Of a DNA stretch of 64,000 bases, positions 43,458 to 52,090 are shown piece by piece; the first letter of the stretch is position 1; every line of letters begins with the position of its first letter. The position numbers and the translations under genes are program-made. Under the pieces are notes generated by a model that made no database searches, was not told the origin of the DNA, and saw only the letters and a program-made list of their open reading frames with translations. Source of the DNA: UBA2336 sp965227265 (GTDB lineage Bacteria > Bacteroidota > Bacteroidia > Cytophagales > Cyclobacteriaceae); contig OZ245738.1 in the NCBI GenBank assembly GCA_965227265.1, positions 744,001 through 808,000 on the forward strand, in the 5' to 3' direction.

Positions 43458-44129
43458 CTACACACCCGTATATGTTGCTTCAGGTTTAACCTGGACTGCA
43501 AATAGTTTGCTTTGTGCAATCGCAACAACGGTATCATTTTCCTGCACATCAATGGCATAACCCCCGGTGAAATATCCAAAGCTGGGAAGAATTGCTTGTT
43601 GAACACCAAAGTAGAAACATGGAACTGTTACGTATTGTCTTGCTACTCCACCCAACGATATAACAGGATGAACATGTCCCGAGATTACGTATTCATCACC
43701 CGTAAATTCCTGGCGAGGATGATGGGCAAACGTGAAAGGACCGATAATAAGTTCGGTAGGGTAGATATCGATTTGATAATCGTTGCAAAAATTTCCAGGT
43801 AAGCGATCATGATTTCCCAATACAATATCCATTTTAATTTCAGGATATTGTTTACGCCAAGTGCAGAATTGATCCCATTCCTGATTTACATCGCTGTGAA
43901 ATAGATCGCCAACAAAAAGTATGTTAGTAGGATTTGTATCTGTGATGATCTCATCTAAACGTTTGAAGTTGTTTTGAGAACCTTCCTGCGGAACCGGAAT
44001 GCCAGCTTTGCGAAAATGTGAAATCTTGCCGATGTGAAGATCACTAACAAGAATAGTTTTTTGCTCTTTCCAGTAGATTGCCTTCTGCGGCAGCAGTAAA
44101 AAAGTGTTATTTCTTATCCGTAGCTCCAT
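43458..44129 (-). CDS. pdeM: Ligase-associated DNA damage response endonuclease PdeM
   Basis: This 223-residue calcineurin-like phosphoesterase has the metal-binding motif set SDLHIGKISHFRKAG, FVGDLFHSD, VLGNHDR and ISGHVHPVI. It matches the PdeM family found with DNA ligase and Lhr-like helicase. It is the last gene of that operon; its start overlaps the helicase gene by 23 bases. It is thought to act as a nuclease on damaged DNA ends; the precise substrate is not evident from the sequence. Confidence 0.9.
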   Translation of the reverse strand: MELRIRNNTFLLLPQKAIYWKEQKTILVSDLHIGKISHFRKAGIPVPQEGSQNNFKRLDEIITDTNPTNILFVGDLFHSDVNQEWDQFCTWRKQYPEIKMDIVLGNHDRLPGNFCNDYQIDIYPTELIIGPFTFAHHPRQEFTGDEYVISGHVHPVISLGGVARQYVTVPCFYFGVQQAILPSFGYFTGGYAIDVQENDTVVAIAQSKLFAVQVKPEATYTGV

Positions 44130-46587
44130 TCACCTTCTCGAATTGTCGCACAAGTTTGGTAAGCCGATCTTCCAGTTTCTCTGACGACAATTGTTCACGC
44201 AATCTATCGACCATTATCGGAAAAGCAAAAGGCGAAGGCGTTTGAGTGTATCGAATTATGACATCTTGTGTCCGGATGCGTTCCAATGCCATTCTTAACC
44301 TTCGTTCTTCCAGTTGTTGATCAAGCGCTTCCTGGTAAGCCTGGCGAATTAAAAGATTTTTAGGTTCATGTTCACTAATAACATCGAACAGGAGAGAAGA
44401 AGACGCTTGTAAATGTCTGGCTTTAATTCCCTGACCGGGATACCCCTGAAAGATCATTCCTGAAATAGCGGCAACTTCCCTGAATTTTCGCTTCGCCATT
44501 TCAGTGGCGTTCACACTTCGTTGGATATCGAGCAACAAATCTTCAGTCGAGAATAATGCATGCTCTTCTAAAAGCTCTTCCAATACTATTTCAACATCTG
44601 TCAGCAATTCAAATCCATAATCGTTCATCGCCATGGAAAATGTAATTGGTCTTATTTTGCTCACGCGATAGGCAATCAGCGCAGCCATACCTTCGTGCAC
44701 GAGTCGACCTTCAAATGGATAGATGAAAATATGATAACCTTCTTTTGTCTGACATTGCTCTATGAGTAATTGATTTTTAGTTGGAATATCAGATCGTTCG
44801 CGTTGCAGATCAAACAGCGGTTGAAGTGTTGCAAGCTCGGGTTCATTTAAGTCATGACCGGCTCCTGCGAGTCGTTCGCGAATAAATTCTGAAAGTTGAG
44901 ACGATAGTGGAATCCGTCCGCCTGCCCAGCGTGGAATAATTCCTTTTTTCTTGGAGGAAGCTTTGCGAACGTGAGCGGTCATTTCGCGAACGCGGATAAA
45001 CTCCAAGTTCATTCCTGCAAAGGAGAACACATCGCCTGGATTCATACGTGCGATGAAGCTTTCTTCTACCGTACCAATATATTTTCCGGAAACGTATTGC
45101 ACTTTCAAGGAAGCATCGGAAACAATTGTTCCCATGCTTAAGCGGTGACGCATCGCGATTTTTTTATTCTTCACGACAAATAAATCTCCTTCGCGTTCAA
45201 CTCTGTTGAATTCATCGTAGGCATCGAGCGTTGCGCCTCCAGTTGTGATGAACCCTAAAAGCCATTTCCATTCATCATCGTTGAGCAACTGGTAGGAGTA
45301 GGTTGATTTAATTTCTTTATAAAGATGTTGTTCATTAAAGCCACTGCCCACAGCAAGCGTAACCATGTATTGAATCAGGACATCAAATGCCTGAATGATC
45401 GGTACGCGTTCTTCAATTTTATTTTGCTTAACGCCATCTCGCAAGCAAACGCCTTCGATCAACTCAATGGCATGCGTGGGCACGAAATAAATTTTACTGG
45501 TTGCGCCCGGTCGGTGTCCGCTTCTTCCGGCACGTTGTAAAAATCTTGAAATACTTTTTGCGCTGCCAACCTGAAAGACGGTTTCAACTGGCCGGAAGTC
45601 AACGCCTAAATCAAGACTTGATGTGCAGATTACAAGCTTAAGCTTGCCCAGATGCAAATTCTCCTCAACCCAAGCTCTGATCTCACGATCGAGTGAACCA
45701 TGATGTAGCGCAACTTGTCCGGCCAGCTCTGGATAATTCTCAGAAACAAACCGAAACCAGATTTCTGTTTGTGAACGGGTATTGGTGAAAAGTAAGGATG
45801 TTTTACTTTTCATGATAATCGGCATAACCTTGTCTAAAAGATTGATACCTAAGTACCCAGCCCACGGAAGCTTCTCTATATGATCTGGAAGAATGGATTC
45901 GACTTCTACCTTCTTGATGATAGATGATTTAATAATTACAGCGCTATCCGGATGAAATTGAGTTCCGATTAGTGTTTGTAATGCTTGCTCAAGATTTCCG
46001 ATAGTAGCTGAAATTCCCCACACTAATAAATTTGGATTCAGAGTTCGCATGTGCGCGAGGCCAAGCTCGGTTGCCACACCACGTTTTGTGCTTAATAATT
46101 CATGCCATTCATCAACAACAATTGCTTCGAGATTACGAAACATATCCTCATGATCTTTTTGTGCGAAGAAGAGATGAAGGCTTTCAGGTGTGATCAGTAA
46201 AACTTCAGGTGCTTCTTTGATCTGCGCACTTTTTTCTTTTGCGCTCATATCGCCTGTACGGATGCCGATCTTCCACGGAATATTCATTCCCGTGCATGCA
46301 TTAATTAGGTTTCGCTGAATGTCTTTTGTTAACGCACGTAACGGTGTTATCCAAAGAATTCTAAGCTTTGATTTTTGTGGTTTATGATAATCGGGATTTT
46401 TATTAATGTAACTGGCAACAATGGGAAAGAACAGCGCGTAAGTTTTTCCCGAACCAGTAGGAGCATTCAACAATCCGCTTTTGCCGGAAAGATAGGCAGT
46501 CATGGTATCGCGCTGGAAATCGGCAAGCTCCCAGCCCTGGCTTGTTACCCAATCAATAATTGCTTGTTCTCCTTTTGTTATCCCCAC
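44107..46587 (-). CDS. Ligase-associated Lhr-like DEXH-box helicase
   Basis: This 826-residue SF2 helicase has the Q motif and Walker A NAPTGSGKT at about residues 40-48, WITPLRALTKD, the DEXH box VVDEWHEL, GISATIGN, and in the second RecA domain TSSLDLGVDF and FLQRAGRSGHRPG. The long C-terminal part matches the winged-helix and beta-barrel domains of Lhr-core. It belongs to the subfamily encoded with an ATP-dependent ligase and an MBL exonuclease. It lies 27 bases after the ligase gene and overlaps pdeM. Confidence 0.93.
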   Translation of the reverse strand: MGITKGEQAIIDWVTSQGWELADFQRDTMTAYLSGKSGLLNAPTGSGKTYALFFPIVASYINKNPDYHKPQKSKLRILWITPLRALTKDIQRNLINACTGMNIPWKIGIRTGDMSAKEKSAQIKEAPEVLLITPESLHLFFAQKDHEDMFRNLEAIVVDEWHELLSTKRGVATELGLAHMRTLNPNLLVWGISATIGNLEQALQTLIGTQFHPDSAVIIKSSIIKKVEVESILPDHIEKLPWAGYLGINLLDKVMPIIMKSKTSLLFTNTRSQTEIWFRFVSENYPELAGQVALHHGSLDREIRAWVEENLHLGKLKLVICTSSLDLGVDFRPVETVFQVGSAKSISRFLQRAGRSGHRPGATSKIYFVPTHAIELIEGVCLRDGVKQNKIEERVPIIQAFDVLIQYMVTLAVGSGFNEQHLYKEIKSTYSYQLLNDDEWKWLLGFITTGGATLDAYDEFNRVEREGDLFVVKNKKIAMRHRLSMGTIVSDASLKVQYVSGKYIGTVEESFIARMNPGDVFSFAGMNLEFIRVREMTAHVRKASSKKKGIIPRWAGGRIPLSSQLSEFIRERLAGAGHDLNEPELATLQPLFDLQRERSDIPTKNQLLIEQCQTKEGYHIFIYPFEGRLVHEGMAALIAYRVSKIRPITFSMAMNDYGFELLTDVEIVLEELLEEHALFSTEDLLLDIQRSVNATEMAKRKFREVAAISGMIFQGYPGQGIKARHLQASSSLLFDVISEHEPKNLLIRQAYQEALDQQLEERRLRMALERIRTQDVIIRYTQTPSPFAFPIMVDRLREQLSSEKLEDRLTKLVRQFEKVNGATDKK

Positions 46588-46614
46588 AACTCCACAATGT
46601 AAAAAGAGATTTGG

Positions 46615-48207
46615 TTATTTGTACTGCTCCAGAATCTGTTTGAGATTATCAAGCGTGTCAGCTTCTTCAACCAGTTTATCCTCACGCCAACGCAACATTC
46701 TTGGGAAGCGGACTGCAATGCCTGACTTATGTCTCGTGGAAGCATTAATTCCCTCAAACCCGATTTCAAAAACAAGCTTTGGTTTAACCGTTCTAACGGG
46801 CCCGAATTTTTCCAGCGTGTTGTTCTTCACATAATAATCTACTCGTCTTATTTCTGCATCCGTTAGACCTGAGTATGCTTTCGCGAACGGAATTAATTTC
46901 CCCTGATCCCAAACAGCAAATGTATAATCGGTACAAAGCTCTGCTCTGCGGCCGCTGCCTTTTTGTGCGTAGATCAATACTGCATCGATACTTAACGGAT
47001 CAACTTTCCATTTCCACCAATCGCCTTTTTTGCGACCGGTTTGATAGGCTGCTGCTTTGCGCTTGATCATAAAACCTTCGGCAATATTCTCGCGCGATTG
47101 TTTATGCAATTTTTTTAATTCATCCCAGGCTTTAAAATTGATCAGACGTGACAATCTGAAAAATTCACGATCCGGAGTTTGTTGATGAAGTCTTTCGAGT
47201 TCAGCACGTCTTGTTTCCTGAGGTTGTTTTCGAACGTCATTTCCATTTAACTCAAGCAGATCATACACAATGAAAGCGACCGGTGCTTCTTGTAAGATTT
47301 TCTTTGTTACATTTTTTCTACCAATGCGAGTTTGTAGAACATTAAAGGGTAGGGGCTTGTCATTTGAAAAGCATAAGATCTCACCATCAAGCACAGTTCC
47401 ATCTGGAACAAATTCTGCGAACGCATGCAGTTCTGGAAATTTATCAGTAACCAGCTCTTCGCCTCGGGACCAGATGTATAACTCTTTATTCCGATAAATT
47501 ATCTGTGCCCGGATGCCATCCCATTTCCATTCAGCAAACCAATCCGTTGGTTTGCCTAAATCGTCAAGCTCACCTTCAATTGCATAGGCCAGGTAAAACG
47601 GATAAGGTCTTGAAAATTGATCAGCCTGATTCTCTGCGTGAATTAATTCTTTAAAGGTTGTCTCTAATGGATCCCAATGACCCATGATCCGATGCGTTAC
47701 GACAGGTGGTTCCTGATCGGTAGCTTCACTTACCGCTCTAACGACAAGTGTTTGCGAAACACCAATCCGAAAGCTACCCATCATCAACTTGTTGAATACG
47801 AAAATCTCGTATGGAGAAAGTTGCTTCCAGGCATTGATTAAAAACTCCTTCTTTTGTTCGTCTGAAAATTTTGCAATCGCAATAAACTCCCGAAACCATT
47901 CGCTCAGTGTTTTTTCGGATGTTGATTCGGAAACAGGTAACAATAATGAAATTGTTTCGGCCATATCACCAACGCTGCTATAGCTTTCGCGATAAAGCCA
48001 TTGCGGAATACCTGCTTGTTCGAGCGCCCATTCCTGAACCTGTGAGCTTTTGATTGGTCGGGGAGGTCTTCTTCCGGTAAACAATGCCAATGCCCAAATT
48101 TTATCTTCTTCCGGAGCTGAAAGAAAGTATGCTTTTAACAGCTCAACTTTTTCGTTGGTTTTATTTGTTCGGTCAAGATGAAGAAAAAGATTAGTGAAAC
48201 GTTTCAT
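46615..48207 (-). CDS. ATP-dependent DNA ligase
   Basis: This 530-residue ligase seals nicks using ATP. It has an N-terminal DNA-binding domain (about 1-190), the adenylation motif EWKWDGIRAQ with the nucleotide-accepting Lys, DGEILCF, FMIKRK, the KWKVDPLS motif, and an OB-fold C-terminal domain ending with RFPRMLRWREDK. This is the type found with Lhr-like helicases. The start overlaps the exonuclease stop by four bases (ATGA), so translation is coupled. It is distinct from the NAD-dependent LigA. Confidence 0.93.
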   Translation of the reverse strand: MKRFTNLFLHLDRTNKTNEKVELLKAYFLSAPEEDKIWALALFTGRRPPRPIKSSQVQEWALEQAGIPQWLYRESYSSVGDMAETISLLLPVSESTSEKTLSEWFREFIAIAKFSDEQKKEFLINAWKQLSPYEIFVFNKLMMGSFRIGVSQTLVVRAVSEATDQEPPVVTHRIMGHWDPLETTFKELIHAENQADQFSRPYPFYLAYAIEGELDDLGKPTDWFAEWKWDGIRAQIIYRNKELYIWSRGEELVTDKFPELHAFAEFVPDGTVLDGEILCFSNDKPLPFNVLQTRIGRKNVTKKILQEAPVAFIVYDLLELNGNDVRKQPQETRRAELERLHQQTPDREFFRLSRLINFKAWDELKKLHKQSRENIAEGFMIKRKAAAYQTGRKKGDWWKWKVDPLSIDAVLIYAQKGSGRRAELCTDYTFAVWDQGKLIPFAKAYSGLTDAEIRRVDYYVKNNTLEKFGPVRTVKPKLVFEIGFEGINASTRHKSGIAVRFPRMLRWREDKLVEEADTLDNLKQILEQYK

Positions 48208-49220
48208 GCCGGAGTTTCTTCAGGTATCATTTCTTCCTCTTCACCATATTTTGTCTTCACTTCATGCGCTTCTATGCCTTGTTCATTAAGCCATCGTGCA
48301 TACGTATCAGTATAGCCGTGCGTCACGTAAACTTTTTCTGCACCCGTTTCAGCGATAGCCCAGTTTAGTTCATTCCAATCGGCATGATCGGACAACACAA
48401 AGCCTCGATCAACGGATCTTCTGTTCTTCGCACCACGAACTGCCATCCAGCCGGAGCAATAGCCAGTTGAGTAGGGTTCAAATCTTTTTAACCAAGGTGT
48501 GTTGAGCGATGATGATGTTCCGAGGATTAATGCTCCACGATATTGTTTTTTGTCAATGTTTTTTGTTACCAGTGGAATGTATGGAAGATCAAATCCAGCA
48601 GCTCGTAATCGCTCGTTGACGTTGAAGATCGCACCGTGCGCATAAACGTTATTATCAAAGGGTTGGAGATTTTTTATTAGTCGCTGCATTTTGCCTAAGG
48701 CATAGCCCATCAGCACACTTGCTTTACCGAGCACCTGATTTTGTTTCCACCACTCTTTAATATCATCCATTACTTCTTGTTGTGGCCGCCATTTATAAAT
48801 CGGTAACCCAAACGTAGACTCAGTTATAAATGCATGACACTTCACAGGTTCGAATGCTGCCGAAAAGCGATCATCCTGAACTTTATAATCTCCGCTGGCA
48901 ACCCACACTTCACCTTTATGTTCTACCCGAATTTGTGCCGAGCCAATAACATGACCGGCCGGATGAAGGGAAAACTGTACGCCATTAATGGAAAACTTTT
49001 CGCCATACTCGAGCGTGCGCAGGGAAATATCTTCACCCAATCTTAATCTTAAAATGCTCTCAGAATCTTTATGTGCCAGGTAATGTTTGCACCCGGGTTT
49101 TGCATGATCACTATGGGCATGCGTGATAATGGCATAATCAACCGGTTTCCACGGATCGATGTGGATGTCAGCCGCAGGACAATAAATACTGGATGCAGTA
49201 AATTTTAAAAGATTGGCCAT
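48204..49220 (-). CDS. Ligase-associated DNA damage response exonuclease (MBL fold)
   Basis: This 338-residue metallo-beta-lactamase-fold nuclease has the metal motif HAHSDHAKPG, LHPAGHVIGSAQI, ASGDYKVQDD and a beta-CASP-like region ending VLSDHADWNEL and VYVTHGYTDT. It is the family often mislabelled as mRNA 3'-end processing factor and is the first gene of the four-gene operon exonuclease-ligase-helicase-pdeM. The set is predicted to trim and rejoin damaged DNA ends. The C-terminal few residues are acidic. Confidence 0.92.
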   Translation of the reverse strand: MANLLKFTASSIYCPAADIHIDPWKPVDYAIITHAHSDHAKPGCKHYLAHKDSESILRLRLGEDISLRTLEYGEKFSINGVQFSLHPAGHVIGSAQIRVEHKGEVWVASGDYKVQDDRFSAAFEPVKCHAFITESTFGLPIYKWRPQQEVMDDIKEWWKQNQVLGKASVLMGYALGKMQRLIKNLQPFDNNVYAHGAIFNVNERLRAAGFDLPYIPLVTKNIDKKQYRGALILGTSSSLNTPWLKRFEPYSTGYCSGWMAVRGAKNRRSVDRGFVLSDHADWNELNWAIAETGAEKVYVTHGYTDTYARWLNEQGIEAHEVKTKYGEEEEMIPEETPA

Positions 49221-49286
49221 TTGTGAACATGCAGCGAAAAAGCGTGCCAGTTCAATAACAGAATCGAATCAGGAATGTTTCAACTA

Positions 49287-49661
49287 TCAGATTGCCGGAA
49301 GCGCAGCCAATACGGTACCAATCACGAAAAGTACAGTCAGCATGTGTACCATCCAGTGGTTTATCCTGAGAAAGATAAATTGTTGGATCGTTCGCACTAA
49401 CCAGAAAATTGAAATCGCAATCAGGAAGACTCTTCCCAGATTGGTTTGATACAGATCTTTTGTAAAGCAGAAACAAACAACTCCAACAAATACCAACAGA
49501 AAAATTAATTGAATATTTGCGATCTGAAGAATTGCACGGTTAGGTTTACTAATTGTTGCCAGTCCGGTTTTCCACTTAAAAAGTTTCCAGAAAAACATGT
49601 GAAAGACCGCGAACCCAAAGGCGTGAATCCCGCAGAGGTAAACGATCAGGTCTTTATTCAT
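49287..49661 (-). CDS. Small four-helix membrane protein
   Basis: This 124-residue protein has four hydrophobic segments (about residues 6-26, 45-66, 74-92 and 98-122), and begins MNKDLIVYLCGIHAFGFAVF with FWKLFKWKTGLATISKPNRA between helices one and two. It looks like a conserved Bacteroidota hypothetical. It lies 66 bases upstream of the exonuclease gene on the same strand and could share its transcript. No function can be assigned. Confidence 0.7.
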   Translation of the reverse strand: MNKDLIVYLCGIHAFGFAVFHMFFWKLFKWKTGLATISKPNRAILQIANIQLIFLLVFVGVVCFCFTKDLYQTNLGRVFLIAISIFWLVRTIQQFIFLRINHWMVHMLTVLFVIGTVLAALPAI

Positions 49662-49676
49662 AAGAAGAAAGGTAAA

Positions 49677-49705
49677 TAAAAAAGCCCGACTTGAGATCAG
49701 GCTTT
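49677..49705 (-). terminator. Rho-independent terminator after the SDR gene
   Basis: AAAGCCCGA at 49681-49689 pairs with TCAGGCTTT at 49697-49705 (one wobble); on the minus strand the stem is followed by TTTTT. It lies just after the SDR stop codon and separates it from the membrane-protein gene. Confidence 0.7.
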
Positions 49706-49718
49706 ACTGTTGATTTTG

Positions 49719-50477
49719 TTATAAATTAATTCCTCCCGAAGCTTCAATGCGTTGGCCATTTATCCAACCGGCTTCATCGGAACATAAGAAGGCAATTACA
49801 CCACCGATGTCATCGGGCTGACCAATACGACCCAACGCTGTACTTGCTGCGAGCATATTTTTGCGATCTTGTGGAGCATTGCGAATACCAGCGTTGTTAA
49901 AATCAGTTTCAACCGGACCGGGAGCCACAACATTCACCGTAATTTTTCTCGCACCGATTTCTTTCGCCATGTAGCGGGTTAATACTTCAATCGCGCCTTT
50001 CATAGAAGCGTAAATAGAATAACCGGGATTAACAAAACGCGTTGTTCCGGTTGACAGGTTAACGATTCTTCCACCATCATTCATGATAGTCAATGCTTGT
50101 TGCGAAAGAAAGTAAACACTCTTGAAATGAATGTTCATAAAATTGTCAAACTCTTCCTCGGTAGCTTTCTCGAACGGAATGGTTGCGCCAATGCCGGCAT
50201 TGTTGATTAGGAAATCAATTTTTTCAACTTTCCAGTTTTTTGATAAGGCCGTTTTGACCTGATTGATTAGTTCTTTGACAGAACCTGCTTTTGAAGAATC
50301 GAACTGCAACGCAATAGCTTTTCGACCTAAAGCAGTAATTTCTTTTACTACTTCTTCAGCTTTTTCTTTTTGGGAGTTATAGGTAATGATAATGTCGTGA
50401 CCTTTAGAGGCAAGGGCAAGCGCTGCGTTTTGGCCAAGTCCGCGGCTACCGCCTGTTATTAATGCGATTTTAATCAT
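49719..50477 (-). CDS. SDR family NAD(P)-dependent oxidoreductase
   Basis: This 252-residue classical short-chain dehydrogenase has the cofactor motif TGGSRGLGQNAALAL, NNAGIG, the catalytic Ser (NLSTGTTRF) and the Tyr-Lys pair in YSIYASMKGA, and VNVVAPGPVETDF. The substrate cannot be read from the sequence; relatives are annotated as 3-oxoacyl-ACP reductase-like or glucose dehydrogenase-like. It has its own terminator downstream. It lies 35 bases after the DinB-family gene and may be cotranscribed with it. Confidence 0.92.
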   Translation of the reverse strand: MIKIALITGGSRGLGQNAALALASKGHDIIITYNSQKEKAEEVVKEITALGRKAIALQFDSSKAGSVKELINQVKTALSKNWKVEKIDFLINNAGIGATIPFEKATEEEFDNFMNIHFKSVYFLSQQALTIMNDGGRIVNLSTGTTRFVNPGYSIYASMKGAIEVLTRYMAKEIGARKITVNVVAPGPVETDFNNAGIRNAPQDRKNMLAASTALGRIGQPDDIGGVIAFLCSDEAGWINGQRIEASGGINL

Positions 50478-50512
50478 GATGTGTTTCTTGATAAGACGTT
50501 AGGATAGAAAAA

Positions 50513-51013
50513 TTATTTTGGTTGAAGAAAAATTAACTGCCCGTAATGATAGCCGAGGTGATTCGTTCGGTTAAGCACGATGTTAAGCTTGTTGCGATGG
50601 GGCTCGCGTTGAAAGATCTCTTCAGAAACTGCAGTATGCCGAGTGAACCAATCATCTGCACTTATTTTTGCGATTCCTTGATTAACGGCATCGTTAACTT
50701 CACTCCAATACTTTCTAAGCTCGGCAATGCCGGGTCGCGCTAGCCCGGATGTATCCGGATTTTTTATAAAAGCATCTTCAAGCTCAGGATGTAATCGTTC
50801 GGAAATTCCCAGTAACGGAAGCATGTAATCATGAACTGCGGTAAGATGACCTAATAAATAGGTTCCGCTATTTCGATCGTTAGAAACAAGGCCGTTTAGT
50901 TGTTCATTCGTAAGGCTATCAAAAGTTTTGTTAACACGTGAGAGTTGCGCATTCCAGGCATCAAGCGCCATCTTAATAAAGACATCCTGACGGGAAATCG
51001 TTTCGGTTTTCAT
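50513..51013 (-). CDS. DinB family putative metal-dependent protein
   Basis: This 166-residue four-helix protein has the DinB/DUF664 pattern, with metal-ligand His residues in LLGHLTAVHDYMLPLLG (about residues 54-70) and in NRTNHLGYHYGQLIFLQ near the end. The family is named for a damage-inducible Bacillus gene; several members are thiol transferases. The role here is unknown, but it lies close to alkylation-repair genes, which fits a stress function. Confidence 0.82.
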   Translation of the reverse strand: MKTETISRQDVFIKMALDAWNAQLSRVNKTFDSLTNEQLNGLVSNDRNSGTYLLGHLTAVHDYMLPLLGISERLHPELEDAFIKNPDTSGLARPGIAELRKYWSEVNDAVNQGIAKISADDWFTRHTAVSEEIFQREPHRNKLNIVLNRTNHLGYHYGQLIFLQPK

Positions 51014-51127
51014 GGTGTGAGTTGGTTTGTGTCACAACACGATCAGGAAGAACAAGGTTCTTTTAAGGGCTTTATTGTTACCTGTTGTCTTGCAATTAGT
51101 TGCTATTCAGAGATAATGGCTGAATAT

Positions 51128-51736
51128 TTATTTCTGAATATCCATTGTGCGGAAGGTGAGGTTGATTCTTGGTCGGGCAACTTTTTTGGTTGGAGGGAGG
51201 CGATGCAACCAGAACTTTTGCGTAGTTCCTTTCATTTCAAGCAAACTTCCATGTTCGAGAATCAATTCAACTTTACGATCCTCAGTTTTATGCCGGAAAG
51301 CGAATTTGCGTTCGGCTCCAAAAGTTAAGGAGCCGATGCTGGAATCCTTAGCTAACATTTTTTCATCATCGCTGTGCCAGGCCATACCTTCACTGCCATC
51401 ATGATAAAGATTGAGCAAACAAGAATTATACGTTGCACCTGTTTTACGTTCACTGGTTTTTTTGAGCTCTAAAAGTTCTTTCGTCCAGGGCAAGGCAAGC
51501 TTGGTTGCATTGGAATAGGTGTAGTGATAATTTGAATCCCCATACCACGCAACTTTTCGTTTGGTGACGATATGGCGACCGAACATGTTGGCTTCATCAT
51601 TTCGCCATTCAATAGTCTTCCAGAGAATATCGAAGTAAGAATCTGAATCTTTAGGTGAAAAGACTCTACCATAGTAGTTAACAATTCCATCGAACGGAAG
51701 GAGATTGACCGTGTTATCGTTACTGAATAAATTCAT
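51128..51736 (-). CDS. alkB: AlkB-type alpha-ketoglutarate-dependent dioxygenase
   Basis: This 202-residue Fe(II)/2-oxoglutarate enzyme oxidatively removes alkyl groups from bases such as 1-methyladenine and 3-methylcytosine. Iron ligands are in MAWHSDDE (HxD) and the distal His in FWLHRLPPTKK; RPRINLTFR carries the 2-oxoglutarate-binding Arg pair. The N-terminus resembles the ALKBH2/3-type group common in Bacteroidota. Its start overlaps the mini-Ada gene by 17 bases, so the two repair proteins are probably translated together. Confidence 0.93.
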   Translation of the reverse strand: MNLFSNDNTVNLLPFDGIVNYYGRVFSPKDSDSYFDILWKTIEWRNDEANMFGRHIVTKRKVAWYGDSNYHYTYSNATKLALPWTKELLELKKTSERKTGATYNSCLLNLYHDGSEGMAWHSDDEKMLAKDSSIGSLTFGAERKFAFRHKTEDRKVELILEHGSLLEMKGTTQKFWLHRLPPTKKVARPRINLTFRTMDIQK

Positions 51737-51974
51737 TTTTCCATTTTTTATATTCTGTCTTCATGCAATGACCGCAAGGCCTGAAGTTTTGCATCGTGGC
51801 GTCTGACATAGATTTGAAAAACACCCGGTTTGACCGGTTCATTCTTTTGCCCGAAGCACAATGTAGTGTTCCAACGATTTTAAGCTTCGTATTTCCACCC
51901 AGTGTAATGAATGATTTTCTGATCAGTGACCTGACTTGATAATCGCTAGTTTCTTTGTGAGGGATCATATGCAA
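51720..51974 (-). CDS. Stand-alone Ada-like metal-binding domain protein (mini-Ada)
   Basis: This 84-residue protein matches the N-terminal zinc domain of Ada, which repairs methylphosphotriesters: GTLHCASGKRM, then NRVFFKSMSDA, then FRPCGHCMKTEYKKW. Cys39, Cys67 and Cys70 align with three of the four zinc Cys of Ada, including the methyl acceptor, while the fourth (Ada Cys42) is Lys43 here. The AraC and O6-alkylguanine transferase domains are absent. An ATG two codons downstream is also possible. The overlap with alkB supports a role in alkylation damage. Confidence 0.78.
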   Translation of the reverse strand: MHMIPHKETSDYQVRSLIRKSFITLGGNTKLKIVGTLHCASGKRMNRSNRVFFKSMSDATMQNFRPCGHCMKTEYKKWKNEFIQ

Positions 51975-52090
51975 AGCGAAAGCAAGATAAATCCAAGTTT
52001 ACTCATGCGTAACCTGATACTTGCTGTTTTATTGAGATTTTTTAATGGAATTGATCAAAATGTGTTTTATTTAAAGGCTAAATAAAATTC

